The notes: a model not told the origin generated them from the letters alone. DNA of 64,000 nucleotides from CBDCCV01 sp965215025 (GCA_965215025.1 CBDCCV010000001.1:248001-312000), one strand, 5' to 3'. Numbered from the stretch's first letter, positions 35,349-44,448 are shown. Numbers and translations are program-made.

Positions 35349-35590
35349 GGCGAGAGGACTTGGCGGTACAGAAAACGAAGCGGAGTACAAAAGCGCCGGC
35401 GCAGGGGCAGCGCTCTACGGCGCCCGTAACAGGCCGCATGTGCGAACTATCGGGCAAAAGACGTGCCCCGCCTCGCTTTGACGCGCGTGCGACGCTATGT
35501 TATGTGTATCGGAAAAACGCATTCGTAAAAGCGCCGCCTGCCCGTTCCGTTCCGTTCACCTGGGACGCGCCGCCTGCCTTCCGTGCCGCT

Positions 35591-36580
35591 ATGCCACTCC
35601 GCTCTGACTTGCCTGCGTTGAACGTCGCGCGCGTGCCTGCGCCAAAGGCCTCGCCGTTCGTGCTCGACTGCCGGGGCCGCCGGCTCGACTGCCGCCCCGG
35701 CCAGGGCGTGCTCGCCCGGCGCGGCGCGCACGTCATGGGCATCCTCAACGTCACGCCCGACTCGTTCTCCGACGGCGGCTTGTACCAGGGCGTCGAGGCC
35801 GCCGTCGCGCGCGCGGTAGAGATGCTCGCCGAGGGCGCCACCCTCATCGACGTCGGGGGCGAATCGACGCGGCCGGCCGGCTCCGTCTACGGCGAGGGCG
35901 CCGCCGAGGTGGCCGCCGAGGAGGAGCTTCGGCGCGTCGTGCCCGTCATCGAAGCGCTCGTGGAGGCGTTCCCGGAAGCCCTTCTTTCCATCGACACGTA
36001 CAAGCCGGAGGTGGCGCGCGCCGCGCTCGAGGCCGGTGCGCACCTCGTCAACGACGTGACGGGCCTGCGCTTTTTTCCTGAGACGGCCGCCGTCTGCGCC
36101 GCGCACGGCGCGCCGCTCGTGGTGATGCACGCCCTGGGCCGCCCCGGTCAGATGCCACACCAGCACACCTACGCCGACGTGGTGGCCGAGGTGAAAGCCT
36201 CGCTGGCGGCCTCGGTGGAAAAGGCGGAAGCGGCGGGCGTGCGCCACGTCATCGTTGATCCGGGGTTCGGCTTCGGGAAGTCGGCCGCAGAGAATTTGCG
36301 GCTCGTCGGGTGCGCGGATGCGTTTTTGGAGATGGGGCGGCCCGTTCTGGTGGGGATCTCGCGCAAGAGCACCATCGGCGCGGTGCTGGGGACGGCCGAG
36401 GCGCCTGCGCCGGTGGAGGGGCGGCTCTACGGCACGCTCGGCGCCACGGCGGCGGCCGTCGTGCACGGCGCCACGCTCGTCCGCACGCACGACGTTCGCG
36501 CCACGGTGGAGATGCTGCGCCTTTTGGCCGCTACTTTCGCCGCCGCCGATGCGGCTGAAGACGTGGATCGTGGGTCGTAG
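35591..36580 (+). CDS. folP: Dihydropteroate synthase
   Basis: The 329-residue protein shows all DHPS signatures: MGILNVTPDSFSDGGLYQG, LIDVGGESTRPAG, FPEALLSIDTYKPEVA, LVNDVTGLRF and VDPGFGFGKSAAENL, ending with LVRTHDVRATVEML. It condenses p-aminobenzoate with dihydropterin pyrophosphate in folate synthesis and is the sulfonamide target. The 50-residue N-terminal extension is usual in this phylum. The ATG at 35591 is preferred to earlier codons, which are low-complexity. The diadenylate cyclase gene follows 101 bases later, a common neighbour in Bacteroidota. Confidence 0.95.
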   Translation: MPLRSDLPALNVARVPAPKASPFVLDCRGRRLDCRPGQGVLARRGAHVMGILNVTPDSFSDGGLYQGVEAAVARAVEMLAEGATLIDVGGESTRPAGSVYGEGAAEVAAEEELRRVVPVIEALVEAFPEALLSIDTYKPEVARAALEAGAHLVNDVTGLRFFPETAAVCAAHGAPLVVMHALGRPGQMPHQHTYADVVAEVKASLAASVEKAEAAGVRHVIVDPGFGFGKSAAENLRLVGCADAFLEMGRPVLVGISRKSTIGAVLGTAEAPAPVEGRLYGTLGATAAAVVHGATLVRTHDVRATVEMLRLLAATFAAADAAEDVDRGS

Positions 36581-36681
36581 GTTGTGGATGGTTTTTCAGC
36601 AGGCGCCGAGGCGGCCCACAGCTTGCCCTCCACGATCTACCCTCCGCGGTTCGTAACACGAAATCCGTTCCTGAGAAAACC

Positions 36682-37500
36682 ATGCCTCTGGCGCTCAAGC
36701 TTTTCGGCATCATCCCGGTGGACCTGCTCGACGCGGTCGAGGTCGCCCTGGTGGCGTACGTCTTGTACCGGCTCTACCGATTCATGCGCGGGACCATCGC
36801 CGTGCAGATCTTCATCGGCATCGGGGCCTTGTACCTCATGCAGGTGATCGTGCGGATTTTGGACATGACCATGCTCAAGGCCATCTTCGAGTCGGTGGGC
36901 AGCGTGTTCGTCCTGGCCATCATCATCGTGTTCGCGCCGGAGATCCGGCGGCTCTTGCTGCTCCTGGGGCAGAACCCGCTCATCCGGCGGCTCGTCTCCT
37001 CGGCGGCCGAGCAGCAGGAGGTGTTCACCGAGACGGTCGAGGCCGTCGAGCGCATGAGCCGCGAGCGCATCGGCGCCTTGATTGTCTTCGAGCGCACGAC
37101 GGGCCTGAGGAGCTACATCGAGACGGGCGAGCGGATTAAGGCGCACCCCTCGCGCGACCTCCTCGTCACCCTCTTCCACGGGCAGAACCCGCTCCACGAC
37201 GGGGCCGTGATCATCCAGAACCAGCTTATCGAGGCGGCGCGCTGCATCCTCCCCGTCTCGACCTCGATGCGGCTCAGCCCGCAGATGGGCCTCAGGCACC
37301 GCGCCGCCGTGGGCCTGACGGAGCAGACCGACGCCTTCGTCGTCATCGTCTCCGAGGAGACGGGCGGCATCTCCGTCTCCGAGAACGGCCGGCTCATCAG
37401 CGGCCTGGACGTGGCCGACTTCCGCCGCCGCCTCGCCGAGGCCCTCTCCGCGCAGCCCGCCACCGCCGCCGCCCCGGAGGGCGCGCTGGCCGAGGCCTGA
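36682..37500 (+). CDS. cdaA: Diadenylate cyclase (CdaA type)
   Basis: The 272-residue protein has three N-terminal transmembrane helices (~10-95) and a DAC domain with the two catalytic motifs: DGA in NPLHDGAVIIQNQL and RHR in GLRHRAAVGLTEQTDAF. It makes the second messenger c-di-AMP from two ATP and is anchored in the inner membrane. The usual partner genes cdaR and glmM are not next to it; in this phylum cdaA commonly follows folP instead. The tail is Ala-rich and probably disordered. Confidence 0.94.
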   Translation: MPLALKLFGIIPVDLLDAVEVALVAYVLYRLYRFMRGTIAVQIFIGIGALYLMQVIVRILDMTMLKAIFESVGSVFVLAIIIVFAPEIRRLLLLLGQNPLIRRLVSSAAEQQEVFTETVEAVERMSRERIGALIVFERTTGLRSYIETGERIKAHPSRDLLVTLFHGQNPLHDGAVIIQNQLIEAARCILPVSTSMRLSPQMGLRHRAAVGLTEQTDAFVVIVSEETGGISVSENGRLISGLDVADFRRRLAEALSAQPATAAAPEGALAEA

Positions 37501-37551
37501 CGCCCCATCCGCCCCGACCGCCCTTTTCTGACGGACCCCCGCCCCGCCTCC

Positions 37552-38250
37552 ATGCCTGACGATCAGGAATCCGCCCGCGAGGCGCGCACCTACGCGCGCC
37601 GCCGCCGCCGCATGGTGGACGCTCTCGAAAAGCGCGGCATCACCAACGCGCGCGTGCTGGACGCCTTCGGGCGGGTGCCGCGCCACCGCTTTGTGGACCA
37701 CGCCCTGCGCCCGCGCGCCTACAAGGACGAGGCGCTCCCCATCGGCCTGAAGCAGACGATCTCGCAGCCGTTTACCGTGGCGTACCAGACCTCGCTTTTA
37801 GATCCGCAGCCCGGCGCGCGCGTCTTGGAGATCGGCACGGGATCGGGCTACCAGGCCGCCATCCTGCGTGAGATGGGCGTGCGCGTCTTTTCCGTCGAGC
37901 GCCACGGGCCGCTCCTCAGGCGTACGAGCCAGCTTCTGGAGCGCCTCGGCTACCGCGTCGTTGCCAGGGAGGGCGACGGCACGTTTGGCTGGCCCGCCTT
38001 TGCGCCGTACGACGGCATCGTTGTCACGGCCGGCGCCGCCGAGGTGCCCACCGCGCTCCTGGAGCAGCTCCGCCTCCCCGGAGAAGGCGAGCGCGCGGGC
38101 GGGCGCCTCGTCATCCCCCTGGGCGACGCCGAGGGGCAGACGATGACGCGCCTGACGCGCCTCGGCCCGGACGCCTTCGAGGAGGAGGCGCACCACTCCT
38201 TCCGCTTCGTCCCGCTTATCGGCGAGGGCGGCGGCGCGATGGAGTCCTGA
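37552..38250 (+). CDS. pcm: Protein-L-isoaspartate O-methyltransferase
   Basis: The 232-residue protein contains the PIMT pattern: RVPRHRFVDHALRPRAYKDEALPIGLKQTISQPFTVAYQTSLL, the SAM site VLEIGTGSGYQAAIL and the strand DGIVVTAGAAEVPTALLEQL. It methylates isoaspartyl residues to start their repair. A basic N-terminal helix (YARRRRRMVDALEKRG) precedes the conserved part. It follows cdaA by 51 bases and may be co-transcribed with folP and cdaA. Confidence 0.94.
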   Translation: MPDDQESAREARTYARRRRRMVDALEKRGITNARVLDAFGRVPRHRFVDHALRPRAYKDEALPIGLKQTISQPFTVAYQTSLLDPQPGARVLEIGTGSGYQAAILREMGVRVFSVERHGPLLRRTSQLLERLGYRVVAREGDGTFGWPAFAPYDGIVVTAGAAEVPTALLEQLRLPGEGERAGGRLVIPLGDAEGQTMTRLTRLGPDAFEEEAHHSFRFVPLIGEGGGAMES

Positions 38251-38287
38251 GCGTTCGACGTTTCAACATCAGAGCCGCAGCGCCTTT

Positions 38288-38778
38288 ATGCCTGTTACGC
38301 CGTACCACTTCGGGCCGGGCCTCTTGCTCAAAGGGATCGCGCCGCGCGCCACCTCCTTGTCAGCCTTCGTCCTGGCGAACGTGGCGATTGATACGGAGGT
38401 GGCCGTGAACCTCTGGACCGGCCGTTACCCATTGCACGCGACGCTGCACACCTACGGGGCCGCCGTCGTCGTAGGCCTGCCGCGGGCCTGGCGGTTGCTG
38501 GGGCCGGACGCTTGGCAAAACGGGAGCAGGCCGAGTGGGCCGTACAGCCGGCCCTCATTGGTGGGCTGCTCGGCGGGATCAGCCAGCCGCTCCTCGACAG
38601 CGCCATGCACGCGGACATCCGCCCGTTCTGGCCCTTGAGCGCGTCGAACCCTGTCCTGCACGTGGTAGACGTTCAAACGCTCCACCTCGCTTGCGTTGCC
38701 GCAGGTGTGGTGGGCGGCGGCCTCATCGCGGCGAGGCGGTGGCGCCGCGCGTCAGAGCGCCCTGACGCCGGGCGCTGA
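38288..38778 (+). pseudogene. Small polytopic membrane protein, frameshifted
   Basis: The first frame gives MPVTPYHFGPGLLLKGIAPRATSLSAFVLANVAIDTEV, then HATLHTYGAAVVVGL. This resembles the start of DUF4184-like membrane proteins with conserved His and Asp residues. At an AAAA run (38517-38520) the coding sequence shifts by one base and continues as KREQAEWAVQPALIGGLLGGISQPLLDSAMHADIRPFWPLSASNP to 38778. One missing A would explain the break. It is either a pseudogene or a homopolymer sequencing error; the second half looks fully coding. Confidence 0.65.
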
Positions 38779-38797
38779 ACGCGCGCACGCGCAACGC

Positions 38798-39967
38798 CTA
38801 AAACGCCGTCCCCTCCGTCTCGAACGCAACGCCGAAAAACGCGGCCACCGTGGCGGCGTGGTCGTTGAACGACGGGCGCGTGCCGAGGTCGCTGCCGCCG
38901 CCATCGCCCGTGTAAAAGAGGAGCGGGACGTACTCGCGGCTATGGTCGGTGCTCGGCGTGATCGGGTCGTTGCCGTGGTCGGCGGTGAGGACGAGGCGGC
39001 CCCCTTGCGGCAGCGCGCCGAGAAGGTCGGGCACGGCGCGGTCGAATGCTTCCAACGCGCGCGCAAAGCCCTCGGGATCGTTCCGGTGGCCGTACTCCTG
39101 GTCGAAGTCCACGAGGTTCGTCCAGAGGAACGTGGGCGGGGCTTCGTCGGAAAAGGCGCGCATCCGGCGCAGCGTCTCGGCGACGCCCTCGGCGTTGCTT
39201 TTCGTCTTGCTGATCTCGTCGAAGCCGACGCCGCCAAACAGGTCGCCAATCTTGCCGATGGCGACGGTGCGCACGCCGGCTTCCTGGAGCACCCCCTGAA
39301 GCGGCGCGCGCCCGGGCAGGCGCGAAAAGTCCTTCCGCTCCTCCGAGACGCGCGTGTACGCGCCGGGCGCCCCGGTGAACGGACGCGCGATGACGCGGCC
39401 CACGGCGTGCTTGCCCGTGCACACCGCGTCGCGCGCCGTCTGGCATAGTTCGTAAAGCCTGCCGAGCGGGATCGTCTCCTTGTGCGCGGCGATCTGGAAG
39501 ACGCTGTCCGCCGAGGTGTAGACGATGGGATGGCCCGTCTCCTGATGCCGCTCGCCCAGCTTTTCAACGATGGCGGTGCCGGACGCGGCGCGGTTGCCCA
39601 GGACGCCGCCGCAGCCCGTCTTCTCCACAAACGCCCCGATCACCTCGGGCGGAAAGCCGTCCGGGTACGTCGGGAACGGCTCGCGCAGGCGCAGGCCGGC
39701 CAGTTCCCAGTGGCCCGTGGTGGAGTCCTTGCCGGCGGAGGCCTCGCGCATCTTCCCGAAGTGCGCACGCGGCGCCTCGGCCGGCGGCACGTTTTCCAGC
39801 GGCGCGATGCGGCCCAGCCCCAGCCGCGCGAGGTTCGGCAAACGAGGCCGGGCAGCCGCGCAGACGTGGCCGAGCGTGTGGCTCCCGGCGTCGCCGTAGC
39901 GAGGGGCGTCGGGCTGCGCCCCGACCCCCACACCGTCGAGCACGATGGTGACGAAGAGCTTGCTCAA
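38798..39967 (-). CDS. deoB: Phosphopentomutase
   Basis: The 389-residue protein belongs to the alkaline-phosphatase superfamily. It starts KLFVTIVLDGVGVGAQPDA (metal Asp), has SAGKDSTTGHWELAG (the phosphorylated Thr region), YTSADSVFQIAAHKE, and LVLTADHGNDPITPSTDHSREYVP with the metal-binding Asp and His residues. It interconverts ribose-1- and ribose-5-phosphate (and deoxyribose analogues) in nucleoside salvage. It is convergent with the broken membrane protein gene upstream in the map. Confidence 0.95.
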   Translation of the reverse strand: MSKLFVTIVLDGVGVGAQPDAPRYGDAGSHTLGHVCAAARPRLPNLARLGLGRIAPLENVPPAEAPRAHFGKMREASAGKDSTTGHWELAGLRLREPFPTYPDGFPPEVIGAFVEKTGCGGVLGNRAASGTAIVEKLGERHQETGHPIVYTSADSVFQIAAHKETIPLGRLYELCQTARDAVCTGKHAVGRVIARPFTGAPGAYTRVSEERKDFSRLPGRAPLQGVLQEAGVRTVAIGKIGDLFGGVGFDEISKTKSNAEGVAETLRRMRAFSDEAPPTFLWTNLVDFDQEYGHRNDPEGFARALEAFDRAVPDLLGALPQGGRLVLTADHGNDPITPSTDHSREYVPLLFYTGDGGGSDLGTRPSFNDHAATVAAFFGVAFETEGTAF

Positions 39968-39999
39968 GCCTCAGGCGCCTGGTATCGGAGGACTCTCGT

Positions 40000-40143
40000 A
40001 GGACTTACGCAGTTGAGAAAACGGCAGCACCAGAATCCCCCCTTGGAAGGGGGCCAGGGGGATGTAAAGAGAGATGGCGCCATCCCTGACATCCCCCTCG
40101 ATCCCCCTTCAAAGGGGGAAACAGAGGCAACTGCGTAACTCAT
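40000..40143. mobile_element. MITE-like palindromic element
   Basis: The element is about 144 bp, with terminal inverted repeats acttacgcagttg (40003-40015) and caactgcgtaact (40128-40140), which pair with one mismatch. Internal nested repeats (ccccccttggaaggggg, agggggatgt, and their complements) allow the whole element to fold into one large hairpin. It encodes nothing and has the shape of a non-autonomous transposable element; no transposase with matching ends is in the window. Confidence 0.7.
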
Positions 40144-40167
40144 AACAGTTTCTCAAACGAAAGAAGC

Positions 40168-40515
40168 TCATCCGCCGTTAGTCTCGAAGGCCGCCCCTCG
40201 GCGCTCGCTGGGCATCTGCTCGTCTTCGCCCTCTTCTGATTTCCCGAACGCGCGGTTCAGGACCGCCCCGCTCTTGCCGATGCTCAAGATCGAGCCGGCG
40301 CTCCCGATGCTCAGGATGCTGCCCGCGCTCCCGATGCTGAGGATCGAACCCGCGCTCCCGATGCTCAGCATCGAGCCGGCGCTTCCGATGCTTAAGACGC
40401 TCGCAAAGCTGTTGACGGAGTAGACGCTTAAGGCGCTCCGTATGCTGCGAAGCGAGAGCCACGACGACGTTTGGGCGGCGGCGTTTGTTGATGGGCGGGA
40501 AAGAAGCTTCTGCAT
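40168..40515 (-). CDS. Nonapeptide-repeat protein (LSIGSAGSI repeats)
   Basis: The 115-residue protein has a short N-terminal part followed by near-perfect nine-residue repeats of the form LSIGSAGSI (about five units, with degenerate versions LSLRSIRSA and LSVYSVNSF before them). A charged tail (SEEGEDEQMPSERR) ends it. The DNA shows matching 27-base repeats at about 40270-40400. Regular Ser, Gly and aliphatic spacing suggests a beta-solenoid or a self-assembling filament, but I know no function. The repeat forms one open frame with a plausible ATG at 40515, which argues against chance. Confidence 0.55.
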   Translation of the reverse strand: MQKLLSRPSTNAAAQTSSWLSLRSIRSALSVYSVNSFASVLSIGSAGSMLSIGSAGSILSIGSAGSILSIGSAGSILSIGKSGAVLNRAFGKSEEGEDEQMPSERRGAAFETNGG

Positions 40516-40608
40516 GGCGTTTCTGCGGTTTCACCGGATGGATCGAAGCGGCACGGCTGAGGGCTGCCGGTCGTGCTTGCGTGCCGGGGGGCGCCGCCGG
40601 CCTCGCGC

Positions 40609-42117
40609 TCAGGCCAGGATGGTGCACGTGCCCGTGGTGAACGCCTCTTGCAGGGCGCTCATGGCGTGCGCGCGCAGCGCTTCGGGGCTTTCGTGCTCGT
40701 CGCGCAGCATGGCCAGGCCGATGCTCACGCCGCCTTCGAGCCAGCCCTCGGCGTGGGCCAGCTTTTCTTGAAGACGCACGGCCCAGCGCTCCACCTCGGC
40801 CACGGAGCCGGAGTAGAAGATGCCGTACGTCAGCTCGCCGAAGCGCTCGACGCGCGCCTCGGGGGCGGCCTCTTCGAGGCGCTCGCGCAGGGCGGCCTCG
40901 GCGGCCTCGACGGCTTCCGCGCCATCGGCGGCGACGTCCTCGGCGCGGTTGAGGTAGACGAGCGCGAGCGCCAGCTCGCGGCCCTGCGCGCGGGCCTCCG
41001 CCATCTCCTCTGCTATGATGTCCGTGCGCGGGCGGGGGCCGCTGGCTTGGGCCGTTTCTCGCTCCTCCGCCTCGTCATCGGCTAGCTCGTCGTCGGGCGG
41101 CTCGACGGCGGGCGGCTCCTCGGAGCGGGGCGGGGCTTCGACGCCGGGCGCCTCGGCCTCGTAGGTCCGCGCGCCGGCTTCTTCCGCCTCGGGCGCGTGA
41201 ACGCTGAGGACGACCGCGAGCAGCCTGGCGAAGCGCTCCAAAAGTGTGCGCGCCGGGCGCTCGTCGAAGCCGTCCACGGCGTCGGCCACGAGAAAGTAGG
41301 TTGCGGGCGTGCCCTGCCGCGGCACTGGAGCGAAGGCCACCTGCCGCAGCGCGGGCACCGCGCCGGCGTAGTAGCCCAGGTGCTGGATCGGCACGCCGCC
41401 GCTGCCCTCCCCTACGGGCGCGAACGCCACGGCCTGGCGCGAGCGCGCCGCCGAGAGGAGCGGGGCCGAGGTCGAGAACGTGGTGCCCGGCGCCACGTGC
41501 CGATCCGGGCCGGCCACGGCCTCGACGCGGTACTCCAGCGCCAGCTCTTCCTGGACGAGCAGGCACACCGCCCGCGCCCCGATGGCCGCACGCACGGCGC
41601 GCAGGTACGCCTCCACGACCGATGGCTCGGCGGCAGCCTCACGCGGTTTTGCTGCCGCCTTGCGTGGTTCCGCCGTCGCCTCGCCGTTGCCGCCGGTAGG
41701 GCTGCTGGTGTGGCCGCTGGCGGAGGCGCCGTTCCGGCGCGGGGCGGGTCGGGGCGCAGTTTCCGGCGGCGCGGGCCGTGCTTCGAGCTTGGCTTCTTTG
41801 GCAGAGGAAGCCTCCTGGGTCGAGGGAGAGGCCGACGAGTGCTTCTCGGACGGGCGCGGGGCGCTGCGGGCGCGGGGCGGCGGCGTCTTCTTCTCCTTCT
41901 TACGGATCTCCACGATGCCGAGCGCGCTGAGGTCGTCCTCGGGCGGGCGCTGCCGGTAGGGCGCCTGCGCTTTCTGGTGCGAGCGGCGCCAGCCGGCGGC
42001 GAGCATCCCAAGCGCGGCGATGAGGAGCACGCCGGCCACGCCGTAGAGCCAGGGCTGCCCCATGAGGTACGCCAGGACGGCTACGACGATGGCCAGGCAG
42101 ACGAAGAGGAAACGCAT
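40609..42117 (-). CDS. Membrane protein with GAF-like and degenerate GGDEF-like regions
   Basis: The 502-residue protein has two N-terminal transmembrane helices (VCLAIVVAVLAYLMG and LYGVAGVLLIAALGMLAAG). A long disordered Pro/Ala/Arg-rich linker spans ~50-165. A GAF-like domain follows (~165-310, with VCLLVQEELALEYRVEAVAG and LLERFARLLAVVLSVHA). Then come an acidic linker and a C-terminal domain (~375-500: ELALALVYLNRAED, RFGELTYGIFYSG, EGGVSIGLAML, SPEALRAHAMSALQEA) that follows the GGDEF fold order without the catalytic GGDEF. It is probably a signalling or structural protein; no catalytic activity is expected. Confidence 0.5.
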   Translation of the reverse strand: MRFLFVCLAIVVAVLAYLMGQPWLYGVAGVLLIAALGMLAAGWRRSHQKAQAPYRQRPPEDDLSALGIVEIRKKEKKTPPPRARSAPRPSEKHSSASPSTQEASSAKEAKLEARPAPPETAPRPAPRRNGASASGHTSSPTGGNGEATAEPRKAAAKPREAAAEPSVVEAYLRAVRAAIGARAVCLLVQEELALEYRVEAVAGPDRHVAPGTTFSTSAPLLSAARSRQAVAFAPVGEGSGGVPIQHLGYYAGAVPALRQVAFAPVPRQGTPATYFLVADAVDGFDERPARTLLERFARLLAVVLSVHAPEAEEAGARTYEAEAPGVEAPPRSEEPPAVEPPDDELADDEAEERETAQASGPRPRTDIIAEEMAEARAQGRELALALVYLNRAEDVAADGAEAVEAAEAALRERLEEAAPEARVERFGELTYGIFYSGSVAEVERWAVRLQEKLAHAEGWLEGGVSIGLAMLRDEHESPEALRAHAMSALQEAFTTGTCTILA

Positions 42118-42317
42118 AGGCTTGGAGCGCGCAGAAAGGGCTTTTAAGCGATCTGGGAGGGCGCAGGCAGGTGGCGCAGAGAGGCGCGTGCAATCTACCG
42201 GCAGCCGGCGGAAAAGTCAACGCAGGCGCCGCGCGGACCCCCGTTTTCAAGTGGCTGCCCTGAGCCGTACCTTAGCAATGCCAATCATGGGTTGAGCCAA
42301 GCCGCCAGATAACATCC

Positions 42318-42345
42318 GTAGGGGCGTAGCGCGATACGCCCCTAC
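42318..42345. repeat. REP-like perfect palindrome
   Basis: The sequence gtaggggcgta (42318-42328) and its exact complement tacgcccctac (42335-42345) flank a 6-base loop. Palindromes of this gtaggggcgta type are scattered in many bacterial genomes. The surrounding 42118-42485 interval (368 bases) has no gene; besides this palindrome I see nothing in it. Confidence 0.7.
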
Positions 42346-42485
42346 TACGGCTGATGGGTCCTCGGCGGCCGGGACAGATGTTTCCGTTTCAACTCCTGAT
42401 CCGCATTAGCATGGGATTCCAAGTTACGTTGGCTTCCAGGCCTATGCCGGTTTCCGAACATCCCCCCGCCTCGCCTCCCACCGTC

Positions 42486-42788
42486 ATGAACACGCAGCAG
42501 AAAGCCCTCATCGTCAAAACCGGCCCCGAGCACACCTACGGCCTCGACGAGCTGAACGTCAAGCTGGGCCGCGGCTGGCGCGTGGTCCAGATGACGTCCC
42601 TGGGCGGCGCCGGCGCGGGCACCACCGCCGCCACCGATGACGCGGCCGTGCTGTGCCTGGCCGCCCTCGTCATCGTAGAACGCGCCGAAGAAGAGGCCGC
42701 CGAACTGATGGAGCAGATCGAGGAAGAGGAGATCCAAGAGGAGATCGACGACATCGTAGAAGGCAACGGCGCGAGCCTCGATCTCTAA
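42486..42788 (+). CDS. Small conserved-looking hypothetical protein with acidic coiled tail
   Basis: The 100-residue protein begins MNTQQKALIVKTGPEHTYGLDELNVKLGRGWRVVQMTSLGG. A hydrophobic strand VLCLAALVIVERA follows, and it ends in a strongly acidic helix (EEEAAELMEQIEEEEIQEEID). The pattern ...LNxxLxxGWxVxxMTxLGG... is that of short DUF-type proteins predicted from many genomes. The ATG at 42486 is the start of this conserved part. The function is unknown; the acidic helix suggests a protein-protein contact. Confidence 0.6.
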   Translation: MNTQQKALIVKTGPEHTYGLDELNVKLGRGWRVVQMTSLGGAGAGTTAATDDAAVLCLAALVIVERAEEEAAELMEQIEEEEIQEEIDDIVEGNGASLDL

Positions 42789-43135
42789 GCCTCGCCGCCC
42801 GCAGCACCGCTTCCACGCAGGTCAGCATAAACACCAGCCTAAGCTGCGCGCTGGACGCCGCTGACTTCTTCCGCGAGCGGTTTTAGGCCGCCCTCTGCTG
42901 CGGCAGAACGCTACGTTTTTGTTGCGACACGGCACGTGAGCTTGCAATCCACATCAAAAACAGCGATTCTTTGCCCGCTCCGCCCTTTGACCGATGCCGC
43001 CATCTATGCGCGAGTGCGCGATGCGGCACGGCACGTAACTCCGGCTCGCGTATTGCTGTATCCTCTCGGCGCAACGTTCTCCGGCGCCCTCGCGCGCGTT
43101 CCCCCTTTTCTCACTCGACCTGATGCTCTGACGCC
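42789..43135. other. Gene-free interval upstream of the barrel gene
   Basis: The 347 bases are less GC-rich in the middle. A short word (gacacggcacgtgag, gcggcacggcacgtaac) occurs twice, at about 42924-42941 and 43022-43041. I see no open frame with coding character, no strong hairpin and no convincing promoter box. Confidence 0.4.
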
Positions 43136-44260
43136 ATGATCGCTCTCACACTCATCGCGCTGCTCCTGACCTTCCCAACGGCCACGGACGGCCCCGACGA
43201 CGACAAAGACAAAAAGGACAAGAAGAACACGATCAAGCGGGTAGAAACGCTCGCGCCCGTCACCTTCACGCCGGCCACGGGCTACACCGTGAAGAACCTC
43301 ACCGGCGCCAACGGCCGCGTGTGGGTCACCGGCGCCTACGGCTACACCGAGCGCTACTACGACTCCGACAGCGACGAGCAGGACCTGGGCACCTTTGCCG
43401 TCGGCCAGAACGAGTTTGAATCCAACGGCCGCCTTACCAGCTACATCCTCCACGTGGGCGGCTCGTACGACATCAGCCGCATCGACGACATGAATATCTC
43501 CGTGGGCGCGGACCTTGGCCTGGCACAGCGTCAGGCTACCGCCGACGCTACCGGCGTAAGCGCCGCACGCGACGAGTCCAGCGGCGTTGCCCCGCAAAAC
43601 CTCACGCTCTTCGGCGAGATTGCCCGTCCCACGTACACGCTACGCGCCGGCTACCTGCTCGACCTCAGCCCGGAAGACGATCTGGATGATGACGAAGACT
43701 ACGAGAACACGGACCGACAGGATGCCGTCCTCCTCGGCCTCTCGGCGCAGTATCCGGCTACGAACGACGTGCGCGTCTTCGGCGGCTTCGACTACTTCAT
43801 CACGCTCGAAGGCGAGGGCGACTTCCTCATCGGCGCCGGTGAAGCGGAACGACTCCAGGAGAACGTGACCTATGACGAAGGCGACCTAGCCGTGCTTCAC
43901 GCCGGCGCAGGCTACAACTTCGGCTCAGGCGAAATTGGCGTCACGCTCCTCTACCGCATCAACACCGAAGGCAAGTTCGGCGACTTCGACGGCGACGACG
44001 TGCCCACCACGCTTGGCGAAAACCCGCTCGATCCTTCGGACGACGGCCCGCGCAGCCCCGGCACGCCGAACCAGTTCGCCAGCGGCAACTCGCTCGGCGC
44101 CGTGCCTTACGTGAACTACACGCCGCTGGGGGCCAACTTCCAGGTCACGCTCAAAGGCGCCGTGCAGACGGAGTACTTCGACTACGGCTACACCTTTGCT
44201 GGCAAGAACGACATCGCCCCGCGCTTCGGCTTTACGCTGGGCGTGCAGTACGGCATCTGA
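43136..44260 (+). CDS. Outer-membrane beta-barrel protein (hypothetical)
   Basis: The 374-residue protein has a short signal peptide (IALTLIALLLTFPTATD), a charged linker rich in Asp and Lys (DDDKDKKDKKN) and then strand repeats. The strands contain alternating residues, such as VWVTGAYGYTERYYDSD, LTSYILHVGGSYDISRI, YTLRAGYLLDLSPEDD, LHAGAGYNFGSGEIGVTLLYRI and YVNYTPLGANFQVTLKGAVQ. It ends FGFTLGVQYGI with the C-terminal aromatic/hydrophobic strand usual for barrels. About 14-16 strands are likely. It has no recognised family; a hairpin terminator follows at 44321. Confidence 0.65.
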   Translation: MIALTLIALLLTFPTATDGPDDDKDKKDKKNTIKRVETLAPVTFTPATGYTVKNLTGANGRVWVTGAYGYTERYYDSDSDEQDLGTFAVGQNEFESNGRLTSYILHVGGSYDISRIDDMNISVGADLGLAQRQATADATGVSAARDESSGVAPQNLTLFGEIARPTYTLRAGYLLDLSPEDDLDDDEDYENTDRQDAVLLGLSAQYPATNDVRVFGGFDYFITLEGEGDFLIGAGEAERLQENVTYDEGDLAVLHAGAGYNFGSGEIGVTLLYRINTEGKFGDFDGDDVPTTLGENPLDPSDDGPRSPGTPNQFASGNSLGAVPYVNYTPLGANFQVTLKGAVQTEYFDYGYTFAGKNDIAPRFGFTLGVQYGI

Positions 44261-44320
44261 GCGCCAGCGGGCACTCCAGGCGCGCGGAACTACCATCTGC
44301 ACGGCCTCGCGCTTCGCTCA

Positions 44321-44363
44321 AAAGAAAAAGGCTCTCGGCACGGCGCCGGGGGCCTTTTTCTTT
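44321..44363. terminator. Perfect 12-bp hairpin terminator after the barrel gene
   Basis: The arm aaagaaaaaggc (44321-44332) pairs perfectly with gcctttttcttt (44352-44363), with a GC-rich loop between. It is bidirectional in form. Confidence 0.78.
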
Positions 44364-44448
44364 CGACCTTCAGGCCGCAGGCGAAACCGCTTTCTACCAC
44401 CGCGCATTTCTATGACCTCTCCTGCCCTCCCTTCTTCTCCGCAATCCT

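Noticed and set aside
40270..40400. 27-base tandem repeats considered as a possible CRISPR array
   Set aside because: The repeats are directly adjacent without spacers and are a multiple of three inside one open frame, so they encode nonapeptides.
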